Source: a virus. From it: a stretch of DNA of 37,760 nt. The notes beneath the pieces were generated by a model. It was given only the letters and a program-made list of their open reading frames with translations, made no database searches and was not told the DNA's origin. Shown piece by piece: positions 6,324 to 13,495 of this stretch; position 1 is the stretch's first letter; every line of letters begins with the position of its first letter. The translations under genes and the position numbers were made by a program. Location of the stretch: IMG/VR virus record IMGVR_UViG_3300025684_000001, positions 1-37,760 of that record; one strand, given 5' to 3'.

Positions 6324-8517
6324 GAGATACTTTAGTAAAGTCGCGGAGAGCGCAGTGGCCGACGTGGCCGGTGCGATCAAGGGGAGCCGCAACGAAATTT
6401 TAAACAAGGCCGCGTTCAGCCTCGGGCGCCACGCCCACATGGCACCGGCAAACTTAGACGCAGCGATCAGCGAATTGCACAGCGCAGCGAAGGCGATGGG
6501 CCTGCAAGACCACGAGATCAAGGCGACGATTGGCAGCGGCTTCAAGCGCGGTGGCGACAGCCCGAAGGAGCTCGAGAACGCGGACGCAATGCCGTACACG
6601 CCGTCCGAGTTCGAGCGGCTTATGTCGCGTCTGGCTGCCAAGGATATGCTGGCAAAGGACGACGAGACCCGCGCAGACAAGATGCGTAAGGCCCGCGAAA
6701 TCTGGGAGCGCGGCGTCACGATTTCACGCGATAACATTGACGCCGTGCGTCCGGCGCTACTCTACCTCAACTCACGGGGTCTGAGAGCCAGCACAGCCTC
6801 GGATGCAGCGCGGTTTAGCCCGAATATATACGACGGCCCCGCAATTATGTTTCCCGCGCTTGATCCAAGTGGAGAAGTGTGCGGCGTGCAGAGCGTGCTG
6901 CTCACACCCGAGGGGCACAAGCGCGAGCACAATGGCATCAGCAAATACAGCCGCGGCGTGATCGCCGGCAACGTCATGCGGATCGGTAGCGAGCACGAGG
7001 GCGGCGTCATCATCATGACTGAGGGTCCAGAGGATGCGTTGAGCGTGTATCAGGCGGTCGGCGACGAGGCGACGGTCGTGTGCACGTTTGGCAAGGCCGG
7101 CATGTCCACATATCCCGTGCCGCGTGCGTCCGACGTGACGATCTGTGCCGACCCGGATCTGGACGTGGATGCGGTGGCAGATGTGCTGCGCGGCGACGGC
7201 AGCACCGACGTCCACGTCGTGCGGTTCGACATGCTGGGCGTCGAGGGTGTCAAGGACGCTAACGACTACCTGCGCGAGACCAACGCCGAGAAATTGCGTG
7301 AGGCTCTGGCGATGGCCAAGCCGGTCGCGCAGGTACAGGCCGAGATCGCGCAGTCAGAGCGCAGCTACCCGACGCCCTACGATCCCGTCGATCCGGCGTC
7401 GATCCCGGCGCGGCGCTGGATCTATGGCCAGCACTACATCCGGTCAAACGTGTCTGTGCTGGCTTCCGCCGGGGGCGTGGGCAAGACGTCGATGCAGATC
7501 GTGGAGGCGCTGGCAATTTGCACCGGCCGTCCGCTGCTCGGTGAGGTCGTGCACGAGCCGTGCAATGTGTGGGTGATTAATTTGGAAGACCCATACGAGG
7601 AGCTCCAGCGGCGTGTGGCCGCGGCTATGCTGCACTACAACGTCACGGCCGACGAGATCCGGGGCAAGCTGTTTCTGGATGCGGGCCGCGACATGAACAT
7701 CATCTTCGCCAGACAGGACCGCGAGGGCATCACAGTCGACGACGCGCTGGTCGACTACCTGACGGCCAAGATTACGGAGAACAAGATCGGGCTGGTCTCG
7801 ATTGACCCGTGGGTCGGGGCGACTGGCATCAACGAGAACGACAACGTCGCAATGAACGCCGCCGTCGGGGCTGTGCGCTCCGTGTGCGACGTCACAGACT
7901 GCGCGGCGTCTCTCGTGCACCACATCCGCAAGGGTAACGGCTCTGACGAAGCGAATGTTGATAGTATCCGAGGCGCAGGATCCTTGCTCGGCGCGGCTAG
8001 AGCGGCGCGCGTCATTAACCGCGTGTCTATGGAGGATGCGATGAAGTTGGGCGTGTCGGAGACCGAGGCGCTGGGCATTTTTAAAGTGGAGGACGGCAAA
8101 TCGAATATGGCACCGCCGGCAGCGAAGGCGGTCTACCGGCGCATGGTCGGCGTAAAATTGCCGAATGGGGAATATGTCGGGGTCGCGACCGAGTTCGCAA
8201 TGCCTGACCTTTTCGACGGCGTGAGCGCCAAGGACGCGATGAAGGTGCAGCGTGACGTCGGGCAGGCGGCACAGCGCGGCGAGTTTATGCGCCAGAACCC
8301 GCAGGCAAAGCAGTGGGTGGGCAACGTCGTGGCGCTGCACCTCGAGCTGGACGTCGACAAGAAGCACGAGAAGGCCAAGGTCAGCGCAATCGTCAAGAAG
8401 TGGATCGAGACCGACGTTCTGCGCATCGAGCGCGAGAAAGACTTGCGCACCGGGCGTGACGTGCCGGTGGTTGTCGTGGGTGAGTGGATCACGGGCGAGG
8501 AGGCGGGCGTCAATTGA
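6316..8517 (+). CDS. Primase-helicase: TOPRIM plus RepA-like ATPase
   Basis: The 733-residue protein starts at the ATG seven bases after GGGAGGG; a TTG two codons earlier is less likely. The N-terminal half has a TOPRIM module: MTEGPEDAL with Glu236, and ICADPDLD with Asp279 and Asp281. A linker leads to a RecA-type ATPase with Walker A SAGGVGKTS (384-392) and Walker B LVSIDP (Asp497), followed by VHHIRKGNG and a RGAGSLLGAARAARV helix typical of RSF1010 RepA-like hexameric helicases (AAA_25). It should prime and unwind DNA at the phage fork. No DNA polymerase is encoded nearby, so replication probably uses the host enzyme. Confidence 0.9.
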   Translation: MSERYFSKVAESAVADVAGAIKGSRNEILNKAAFSLGRHAHMAPANLDAAISELHSAAKAMGLQDHEIKATIGSGFKRGGDSPKELENADAMPYTPSEFERLMSRLAAKDMLAKDDETRADKMRKAREIWERGVTISRDNIDAVRPALLYLNSRGLRASTASDAARFSPNIYDGPAIMFPALDPSGEVCGVQSVLLTPEGHKREHNGISKYSRGVIAGNVMRIGSEHEGGVIIMTEGPEDALSVYQAVGDEATVVCTFGKAGMSTYPVPRASDVTICADPDLDVDAVADVLRGDGSTDVHVVRFDMLGVEGVKDANDYLRETNAEKLREALAMAKPVAQVQAEIAQSERSYPTPYDPVDPASIPARRWIYGQHYIRSNVSVLASAGGVGKTSMQIVEALAICTGRPLLGEVVHEPCNVWVINLEDPYEELQRRVAAAMLHYNVTADEIRGKLFLDAGRDMNIIFARQDREGITVDDALVDYLTAKITENKIGLVSIDPWVGATGINENDNVAMNAAVGAVRSVCDVTDCAASLVHHIRKGNGSDEANVDSIRGAGSLLGAARAARVINRVSMEDAMKLGVSETEALGIFKVEDGKSNMAPPAAKAVYRRMVGVKLPNGEYVGVATEFAMPDLFDGVSAKDAMKVQRDVGQAAQRGEFMRQNPQAKQWVGNVVALHLELDVDKKHEKAKVSAIVKKWIETDVLRIEREKDLRTGRDVPVVVVGEWITGEEAGVN

Positions 8518-8771
8518 TGGATGACTTCGACGAAGAATACGATGAAATCTTCGGAGACGAGGCCATTGAGCGCCTGTTCACGGTCTTGTGGTCCGAGGAT
8601 ATCGGGGCGTGCAGCGTCGAGTTCAAGCCGGGCTTCCTTCATCCGAGGACGCTGGAGGAGCGGAAGCATCGCACCGAGATCCTCGTCAGCACGATGTGGA
8701 CGATAGAGCGCGCGCTCATGATGATGGATGACCAGCTACTAAGGAGCCGTGATGATGACGTGCTGCATTAG
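8517..8771 (+). CDS. Hypothetical acidic protein (84 aa)
   Basis: The ATG shares a base with the helicase stop (TGATG), so it is translated by coupling. The 84-residue product is acidic at both ends (MDDFDEEYDEIFGDE and DDQLLRSRDDDVLH) with a predicted helix-rich middle. No known motif is visible. It ends immediately before the GC-rich inverted-repeat block and could be a replication accessory protein, which is only inference from position. Confidence 0.6.
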   Translation: MDDFDEEYDEIFGDEAIERLFTVLWSEDIGACSVEFKPGFLHPRTLEERKHRTEILVSTMWTIERALMMMDDQLLRSRDDDVLH

Positions 8772-8776
8772 TGCTT

Positions 8777-8812
8777 CCACACCTTCCACACTTGGGGTGT
8801 GGGGAGGTGTGG
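8777..8812. repeat. Inverted repeat / hairpin of CCACAC units
   Basis: CCACACCT-T-CCACAC (8777-8791) pairs with GTGTGG-GG-AGGTGTGG (8797-8812), giving a 14-bp stem with a small internal loop and a five-base terminal loop. It begins five bases after a stop codon. It belongs to a 172-base non-coding block (8772-8943) dominated by GTGTGG/CCACAC units. Candidate functions are replication origin (iteron cluster behind the helicase gene) or strong terminator; there is no U-run. Confidence 0.6.
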
Positions 8813-8842
8813 ATAGTGTGGAGAGTAGGGCCATTTCACGTT

Positions 8843-8890
8843 CCACACCACCACCCCCTATTATATAGGGTGGTGTGGTGTGGTGTGTGG
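8843..8890. repeat. Second inverted repeat with AT-rich centre
   Basis: CCACACCACC (8843-8852) is the exact complement of GGTGGTGTGG (8869-8878). The centre includes CCCTAT and ATAGGG arms around TAT. The right arm runs on into further GGTGTGG units up to 8890. GC-rich direct/inverted units around a TTATATA core resemble iteron-type origins. Confidence 0.5.
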
Positions 8891-8911
8891 CAGAGGGAAA
8901 AATTGGGTGTG

Positions 8912-8922
8912 GTTAACATTAG
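8912..8922 (+). promoter_or_regulatory. GTTAACATTAG control motif
   Basis: GTTAACATTAG lies 21 bases before the start codon of the gene at 8944. The identical 11-mer is part of the duplicated control regions at 12.5 kb (minus strand) and 35.1 kb (plus strand). This copy lacks the second TTAACATTA unit. Probably a single binding site of the same regulator. Confidence 0.4.
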
Positions 8923-8943
8923 GGACGGAAGGGGAGTTGTGAC

Positions 8944-9549
8944 ATGGCAAAGAAGGTGAGTGGCAAAGCGAAGCCGAAGTACACGAGGGCGAGGAAGGAC
9001 AAGGGGACGTTTGAGACTGGCAGCCAGAGCAAGCCGATCTCACGTCAGGTCGATGGTCAACTGGCTCCGCTGGATCGCAAGGCGCGGGAGAAGACGCTGA
9101 AGTGGGGTGACACTCTGCCGTCTCTCGTGAGCCCGGAGCTCGCTGGCCGCTTCGAGGCGGCGTATGACGCGCTGCGGGTTAAGATCGAAGCGGATGACGT
9201 GGTGGCGGTGCATCAGATCGCAACGCAGCTCATTCGGGCGTGGGACGTGCTGGAGGCGGAGGCAGAGGCTAACGGGCACCAGCCGGTCGGACGGCACGCG
9301 TACTGCATCGAGATCGCCTCTGGCAACATCGTTTGCATTGCGCTGCACGACGCCGTTGGCATAAGGCGTGAACATCCAGAGTGGATCGTGTATGATATGG
9401 CCGACGCGGCAATCGTGCTGGGTAATAACTTTAGCAGCGAGTTCATCGAGAAGACGCTGGCGCAGTTTCCCGAGGCCAAGGTGACGCGGTGCATCGGGCC
9501 AGCGAACAGCACGTTTGACGTGGCGCTGGGTGACGAGATACCATTTTGA
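8944..9549 (+). CDS. Unknown protein with SSB-type C-terminal tip (DEIPF)
   Basis: The 201-residue protein starts behind GGGGAG. Residues 1-55 are basic and probably disordered (KAKPKYTRARKDK). The remainder is mixed alpha/beta. It ends GDEIPF, very close to the DDDIPF tip that bacterial SSBs use to bind partner proteins. It lacks the long Gly/Pro linker of an SSB, so it may be a DNA-binding protein that borrows the tip, or a replication protein that competes with host SSB. It lies between the possible origin and the small terminase gene and has its own regulatory motif upstream. Family not recognised. Confidence 0.65.
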   Translation: MAKKVSGKAKPKYTRARKDKGTFETGSQSKPISRQVDGQLAPLDRKAREKTLKWGDTLPSLVSPELAGRFEAAYDALRVKIEADDVVAVHQIATQLIRAWDVLEAEAEANGHQPVGRHAYCIEIASGNIVCIALHDAVGIRREHPEWIVYDMADAAIVLGNNFSSEFIEKTLAQFPEAKVTRCIGPANSTFDVALGDEIPF

Positions 9550-9564
9550 GCAGGAGAGTGTGAC

Positions 9565-10020
9565 ATGGGTACAATTGGCAAGTTGAAGCTGGCAGCGCTC
9601 GAGGCTGCCGGCGAGGAAGAGATCTTCGGCATGATCGCTCTGGGCAAGAACGCCTCGGACGTCATCGCGCATTATGACGTGGGATGGAACATCTTCCACA
9701 AGTGGATCGCTGCCGGCGAGGGCAGGGCTGCACGCTATGACGAGGCGAAGCAGATGGCTGGTCACTATTACGCGTCGCAGGCGCAGAAGGTGGCCGACGA
9801 GATGCACCAGCACGAGGCGACGGTGAACAGCGCGAAGCTGGCGGTCGACGTGCTCAAGTGGAAGGCGGCGAAGGCGTCGCCCGAGTATGACACGAGGCAG
9901 CGCGACGTCTCGGTCAACATCAGCGTCAACGACCTGCACGCGCAGGCTGCGATGCTGCTCAATAGCGTCGGTGGCGATCTCATCGAGGGCGAGGCAGTCG
10001 AGGTCGAGGATGACGATTGA
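9565..10020 (+). CDS. terS: Terminase small subunit
   Basis: The 151-residue protein has an N-terminal helix-turn-helix-like part (EIFGMIALGKNASDVIAHYDVGWNIFHKWIAAGEG) followed by long helices with VADEMHQHEATVNSAKLAVDVLKWKAAKASP, a pattern typical of phage small terminases, where the first part recognises the packaging site and the helices form the ring. An acidic tail (EAVEVEDDD) ends it. It sits just upstream of the large subunit, as expected, but separated by 340 bases. Ribosome site AGGAGA is well placed. Confidence 0.8.
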   Translation: MGTIGKLKLAALEAAGEEEIFGMIALGKNASDVIAHYDVGWNIFHKWIAAGEGRAARYDEAKQMAGHYYASQAQKVADEMHQHEATVNSAKLAVDVLKWKAAKASPEYDTRQRDVSVNISVNDLHAQAAMLLNSVGGDLIEGEAVEVEDDD

Positions 10021-10095
10021 GCGCGAAAACGCACATCAACGCAGCGAAGCGTGCGCGTATGCGCGTGCCGCAGCGCGGCGGAAGCGTCAAGATCG

Positions 10096-10133
10096 TGCCA
10101 CATTTGGCCGCTCGGGAGCGCTCAAATGTGGCA
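10096..10133. repeat. Strong hairpin between terS and terL
   Basis: TGCCACATTTG (10096-10106) pairs exactly with CAAATGTGGCA (10123-10133). The inner part CCGCT/AGCG extends the stem to about 17 pairs with one mismatch and one wobble, closed by a four-base CGGG loop. There is no U-run after it. It may be a packaging-recognition structure or a transcript-processing site between the terminase genes. Confidence 0.55.
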
Positions 10134-10174
10134 ATATTAAGGCAAACGCGGGGCAAAATGGCTAAGATGCTGAG

Positions 10175-10201
10175 TTGTAACGATATATTATTTAACATAA
10201 T
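10175..10201 (+). promoter_or_regulatory. Possible promoter before terL
   Basis: TTGTAA (10175-10180) and CATAAT (10196-10201) are 15 bases apart in an AT-rich island inside GC-rich sequence. The stretch also contains TTAACATAA (10192-10200), one base different from the TTAACATTA control unit. The spacing is short for a standard promoter. terL begins 160 bases downstream. Confidence 0.3.
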
Positions 10202-10228
10202 ACGGGTTATGCGTCTTAGCTCGGTTTC

Positions 10229-10264
10229 GGGGCGAAATCGCTGCCGGAATGCGCGTTTTGCCCC
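10229..10264. repeat. GC-rich hairpin upstream of terL
   Basis: GGGGCGAAA (10229-10237) pairs with TTTTGCCCC (10256-10264), nine pairs with one wobble, around an 18-base loop. It runs into a C tract. A terminator in the usual sense is unlikely because no U-run follows on either strand. Confidence 0.35.
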
Positions 10265-10350
10265 CCCCCTTCGACAGCGCCGGCCGGTGCAAATGCTCAT
10301 GACCCCCTCACGCACCCCCGGAAAAATTTTTCACATACCCACACAACGGA

Positions 10351-10360
10351 GTGTTAACAC
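10351..10360. promoter_or_regulatory. GTGTTAACAC palindrome touching the terL start
   Basis: This 10-base palindrome fills the space between the GGAG ribosome site and the terL ATG. It contains the TGTTAACA octamer shared with other control regions. A protein bound here, or at the RNA level a change of structure, could block terL translation or transcription. Confidence 0.4.
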
Positions 10361-11782
10361 ATGAACGCCCCCAGCCCCCAAGATAACCCGTTTCTGAAGT
10401 TGATGCGGCGCTACCGCGACGATCCGGTGGCCTTTGCCCGCGAGGTGATCGGCATCGAGCCGGACGAGTGGCAGGAGGAGCTCTTGGACGCGATTGCCGC
10501 CCCCAAGATCCGCCGCATTACCGTCAGGTCTGGCCACGGTGTCGGCAAGTCGACTGCGATTGCCATGGCGGCCATCTGGCACGTCCTGATGCGGTATCCG
10601 AGCAAGACGGTGGTCACGGCCCCCACGTCCGCGCAGCTCTTTGACGCGTGTTTCGCGGAGATGAAGAACGTCGCCAAGCGGCTCAAGCCCCCATTCAACA
10701 ACTTACTCGAGGTCAAGTCGGACCGGATCGAGCTGAAGAGTGCCCCGGAGAGCACGTTTATCTCGTGCCGGACGTCGAGATCGGAGCAGCCGGAGGCATT
10801 GGCCGGGGTGCACTCTGAGAACGTGTTGCTGCTGGCGGATGAGGCGTCAGGTGTGCCGGAGGCCGTGTTTGAGGCTGCCTCGGGCTCGATGTCGGGCCAC
10901 GAGGCCACCACTGTGCTCACCGGCAACCCGACGCGTAATACTGGCTTCTTTTACGACACTCACACGCGGCTCAAGGAGGACTGGTACACGATGCACGTCT
11001 CCTGCGTCACCAGCCCGCGCGTGGCCGAGGATTTCGTAGAGGACATGAAGCGCCGGTACGGCGAGGACAGCCCCGCGTTCCATGTGCGCGTCTTGGGAAA
11101 TTTCCCGCCGTCGGAAGAGGACACGGTGATCCCGGTGTCGCTGATCGAGCACGCGTTTAATAACGACGTGAAGGTGCACGAGGACACGGCGGCGATTTGG
11201 GGCTTGGACGTGGCGCGTCAGGGCGGCGACAGCAGCGTTCTGTGTAAGCGGCAGGGTCCGAAGATCCACCCGCTCACTGTGTGGCGCAACTTGGACCTGA
11301 TGCAGCTCTCTGGCGCTGTGAAGGCGGAATATGACGCCATGCCCCCGTCCCGGCGCCCCATCGAGATCATCATCGACAGTAACGGCTTCGGCGCCGGCGT
11401 GTTGGATCGTTTGCGGGAGTTGGGGCTGCCGGCGCGTGGCTTGAACGTGTCGGAGCGCGCGGTGGCGAAGCAGACGTATTTGAACCTGCGCGCTGAGCTG
11501 TGGTTTAAGTGCAAGGCGTGGCTCGAGGGCATGGACGTGTCGCTGCCGCGTGATGATGGCCTGTACGCGGAGCTGGCGGCCCCGCGTTACACGTTCACGT
11601 CGTCTGGCAAGATACAGGTGGAGAGCAAGGAGAGTATGAAAAAGCGCGGCGTGCGATCTCCCGACCGCGCCGACGCGCTGTGTTTAGCACTGGCCAATGA
11701 CCACACGACGATGGCGTTTGGCACTGCGTCCGCCGGCTCGTGGTCAAAGCCGATCCGGCGGAACATTCGTGGCGTGGTTTAG
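10361..11782 (+). CDS. terL: Terminase large subunit
   Basis: The 473-residue packaging motor has Walker A SGHGVGKS (57-64), Walker B VLLLADE (Asp160, Glu161), and the coupling motif TGN (187-189). The C-terminal RNase H-like nuclease carries Asp283 (WGLDVARQGGDSS), Asp339 (IIIDSNG) and the SPDRADAL acidic pair (435, 438). It would drive DNA into the prohead through the portal and cut the concatemer. The start follows GGAG, nine bases away, with a palindrome between. The 3' end overlaps the convergent unknown gene by four bases. Confidence 0.95.
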   Translation: MNAPSPQDNPFLKLMRRYRDDPVAFAREVIGIEPDEWQEELLDAIAAPKIRRITVRSGHGVGKSTAIAMAAIWHVLMRYPSKTVVTAPTSAQLFDACFAEMKNVAKRLKPPFNNLLEVKSDRIELKSAPESTFISCRTSRSEQPEALAGVHSENVLLLADEASGVPEAVFEAASGSMSGHEATTVLTGNPTRNTGFFYDTHTRLKEDWYTMHVSCVTSPRVAEDFVEDMKRRYGEDSPAFHVRVLGNFPPSEEDTVIPVSLIEHAFNNDVKVHEDTAAIWGLDVARQGGDSSVLCKRQGPKIHPLTVWRNLDLMQLSGAVKAEYDAMPPSRRPIEIIIDSNGFGAGVLDRLRELGLPARGLNVSERAVAKQTYLNLRAELWFKCKAWLEGMDVSLPRDDGLYAELAAPRYTFTSSGKIQVESKESMKKRGVRSPDRADALCLALANDHTTMAFGTASAGSWSKPIRRNIRGVV

Positions 11783-12294
11783 GCGTTCTCGACCTCCTCG
11801 ACCAGCTTCTGGCCTTTTTCGACCCACTGCTCGAGCGTGAGGTCGTTGAGTTTTCGGTGATCGACGTGAAGTTCGCCCACTGCTTCCGGGATGGCGCTGG
11901 TTAACGGGTCGTGGTGCAGATATACAAACTTCCAGCCGGTTTTGTGGCCGCTATTTTCAAAACGGTGCACCACTCGCTTGATTATTAGGTTTGGGTGCCC
12001 GATTGCGTCGAGTATGAGCTCGCGCGTGAGGCGCTTTGGTTTCATCGCCCGCTTGATCGGCACCGCCATTCTGGGCGGTGACTGCGGGTATTCTGCGCCC
12101 ACAGCCCGCTCGCGCTCGATGTAGCGCCTGACGTTAATCTTGGCGATCTCGCACTCGCCGTAGGTTATCTGGTATGATAGCCCCCTAGCGAGCTCAAGCG
12201 CCTCCTTTGACGCCTCTTCGGTCTCTGCGGTGATTGCGAGATACAGGCCCAGCTCGACGGCTTCCCGCGTGTTTTTTGGTGCGTTGTTGTGCAT
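11779..12294 (-). CDS. Unknown protein (171 aa), leftward unit
   Basis: The ATG overlaps the stop of the upstream gene (TAATG), so both are one operon. Residues 10-45 (TREAVELGLYLAITAETEEASKEALELARGL) resemble small helical proteins I know from marine phages (LALYLAITA-type repeats). The middle is basic and proline-rich (KRAMKPKRLTRELILDAIGHPN) and the end is acidic. The function is unknown. It is transcribed against the terminase and virion genes and is governed by the control region at 12542-12600, so it is probably expressed with the early unit at 35 kb. Confidence 0.75.
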   Translation of the reverse strand: MHNNAPKNTREAVELGLYLAITAETEEASKEALELARGLSYQITYGECEIAKINVRRYIERERAVGAEYPQSPPRMAVPIKRAMKPKRLTRELILDAIGHPNLIIKRVVHRFENSGHKTGWKFVYLHHDPLTSAIPEAVGELHVDHRKLNDLTLEQWVEKGQKLVEEVENA

Positions 12295-12533
12295 TACTCT
12301 TCTCCCTCGGTTTCCATTTTTGCGAATGACGGTTTGCCATGCCAGATTGACTTGGCGATTGTGACGGCAGCGAAGATCTGCGCGCTGTCTGGCTTGGCCT
12401 CCAGCACCTCCTCAGCGTGTTTGCGCGCGGCGCCATATGCTTCGGGCCACTGCGCTGTCGCCTCATAGGCGCTCAGGGCGGCCTCAGCCATTTCGTTGAT
12501 TTCGTGTTTATTCATGTATCTGCGGTATAGCAT
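12294..12533 (-). CDS. Unknown small helical protein (79 aa), leftward unit
   Basis: The ATG at 12533 follows AAAGGA with eight bases spacing; an internal Met (codon 7, MNKHEINEM) is an alternative start. The protein is almost wholly helical: EINEMAEAALSAYEATAQW, AYGAARKHAEEVLEAK, AQIFAAVTIAKSIW. No family recognised. It is the first gene behind a control region nearly identical to the one at 35 kb, which implies coordinated, probably early, expression although it lies inside the late region. A host-takeover or regulatory function is plausible but not shown. Confidence 0.7.
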   Translation of the reverse strand: MLYRRYMNKHEINEMAEAALSAYEATAQWPEAYGAARKHAEEVLEAKPDSAQIFAAVTIAKSIWHGKPSFAKMETEGEE

Positions 12534-12541
12534 TTCAGTTT

Positions 12542-12600
12542 TCCTTTGTTTCTGTCTATAATGTTAACCTAATGTTAACACCCACCCATTACAAGCGCTA
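12542..12600 (-). promoter_or_regulatory. Duplicated control region, leftward copy
   Basis: Read on the minus strand, 12580 to 12542 matches 35099-35137 at 38 of 39 positions: TGTTAACATTAG, one variable base, a second TTAACATTA, then TATAGACAGAAACAAAGGA up to the ribosome site. Further upstream GCTTGTAATG (against GCTTGCAATG) is also conserved at the same distance. The two TTAACATTA units are 11 bases apart, one helical turn. TATAGA may be the -10 element; no good -35 hexamer is present, suggesting an activator or a repressor covering the site. Confidence 0.7.
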
Positions 12601-12723
12601 ATTTGCAAAAAACTGGCCCTCCCTGCATTTTTTTGTTATCCTGTGCGCGTTAGTGGCTAACTCCCACCCGGCCACTGAGCCACCCGGCTCCCCCGCGCTG
12701 TCATCCTCCCATGCTGGCGCGGG

Positions 12724-12752
12724 GTTACTTCGGGCAGGTTTTGCTGTATTAT
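12724..12752 (+). promoter_or_regulatory. Possible promoter of the virion unit
   Basis: TATTAT (12747-12752) with a poor -35 match (GTTACT, 12724-12729) at 17 bases lies 30 bases before the first virion-cluster gene. The weak -35 suggests it needs an activator. It is placed where a late promoter is expected, in the spacer 12534-12781, which otherwise holds no gene. Confidence 0.3.
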
Positions 12753-12781
12753 CGTGGGAAACGAGGGACGAGGGCGCACTT

Positions 12782-13495
12782 ATGGGCATATTAGACGATC
12801 TGGCGATGGGTTTCGGCCTCAAGGAAAGAGACCGGGACTATTACGACCGAACCTCCGCCACGATAAGTCGGAACCAAGGCTCTGACGCCGGCGACAAGTA
12901 TATGTCCGGCCTCGGCGACAAATACAAAGCCGCCCCCAACTACTCCAACGCCATCGGCCCATCTCTGGCTGACTTCCGCCAAATACCCAACACAGGTGCC
13001 GGCGCGAACCCATACGACGCCTCCGGCAACCTCCGCTCGGACTACAAGCCCGGATCTGCGGCCCAGCGCTACAGAGACGTCGGCCGCCCGCAGCCCGGAA
13101 CACTGCCGCACATGCTGACCCGATCTCCGGGCATCTTGGGCATCCTCGCTAACCTCTTTGGCGGCTACAAGCCGATCCAGCCGCAAGGTGAATTGCGGTC
13201 GTCGTACAAGCCAATGAGCGCTAAGGCGGCGCCTATGGGCTTCACGCCTGAGCCGGTTGAGACGTCAGTGCTTTCTGATTATTCTGGAATTCCAGCGGGT
13301 ATGGAGGCGCAATACAGTACGTCTCCGGCGCCTCTCTTAGCGGGGCAGGATATGCAGCCACCCCCAGTGGACGCAGAGTTTGAGGCGTGGCTGCAAACTG
13401 ACCAAGGAAGGCCGTACAATCTGCCAGACCTGCCGGCTGATTTCGTGCGCCGCGCGTTCGAGACATCCAAGCGCCTTAAAGCAGGAAAGTTTTAA
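12782..13495 (+). CDS. Unknown virion-cluster protein (237 aa)
   Basis: The start at 12782 (MGILDDLAMGFGLKERD) follows ACGAGGG; a GTG far upstream would translate the promoter spacer and is rejected. The protein is rich in Tyr, Pro, Gly and Ser and contains a duplicated element, GNLRSDYKPGSA and GELRSSYKPMSA, with a hydrophobic ILGILANLFGGY between them. It ends with a helical, charged segment. Low complexity and position next to a transglycosylase suggest an internal virion or tail-associated protein. No family recognised. Its stop overlaps the next start (TAATG). Confidence 0.7.
   Translation: MGILDDLAMGFGLKERDRDYYDRTSATISRNQGSDAGDKYMSGLGDKYKAAPNYSNAIGPSLADFRQIPNTGAGANPYDASGNLRSDYKPGSAAQRYRDVGRPQPGTLPHMLTRSPGILGILANLFGGYKPIQPQGELRSSYKPMSAKAAPMGFTPEPVETSVLSDYSGIPAGMEAQYSTSPAPLLAGQDMQPPPVDAEFEAWLQTDQGRPYNLPDLPADFVRRAFETSKRLKAGKF

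Larger units (their letters stand above)
10021..10360. other. 340-base spacer between terS and terL
   Basis: No convincing gene is present. A frame from a TTG at 10017 reads through the whole spacer; its first 35 codons have normal codon use, the rest does not, so it may be a decayed or very short gene. The spacer holds two strong hairpins (10096-10133 and 10229-10264), an AT-rich island with promoter-like hexamers (10175-10201), a run of nine C at about 10261, and a 10-base palindrome directly before terL. It could contain the packaging-initiation (pac) site. Confidence 0.6.

Noticed and set aside
7444-8367. Long open frame on the minus strand (about 300 codons) opposite the primase-helicase
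   Set aside because: It is the antisense shadow of a well-supported gene with clear motifs; the protein is rich in His/Arg/Val with no recognisable fold and no ribosome site.
8777-8890. Repeated GTGTGG/CCACAC units as a CRISPR-like array
   Set aside because: Units are only six bases, irregularly spaced and arranged as inverted repeats; there are no spacers of constant length and no cas genes.
9040-9939. Long minus-strand frame opposite the DEIPF protein and terS
   Set aside because: It spans two plus-strand genes and their spacer, and its composition is that of an antisense reading of GC-rich codons.
12653-12781. GTG start giving 43 extra residues to the first virion-cluster gene
   Set aside because: The extra codons cover the promoter-like spacer, have Pro/Ser/His-rich low-quality sequence and no ribosome site, whereas ATG 12782 follows ACGAGGG.
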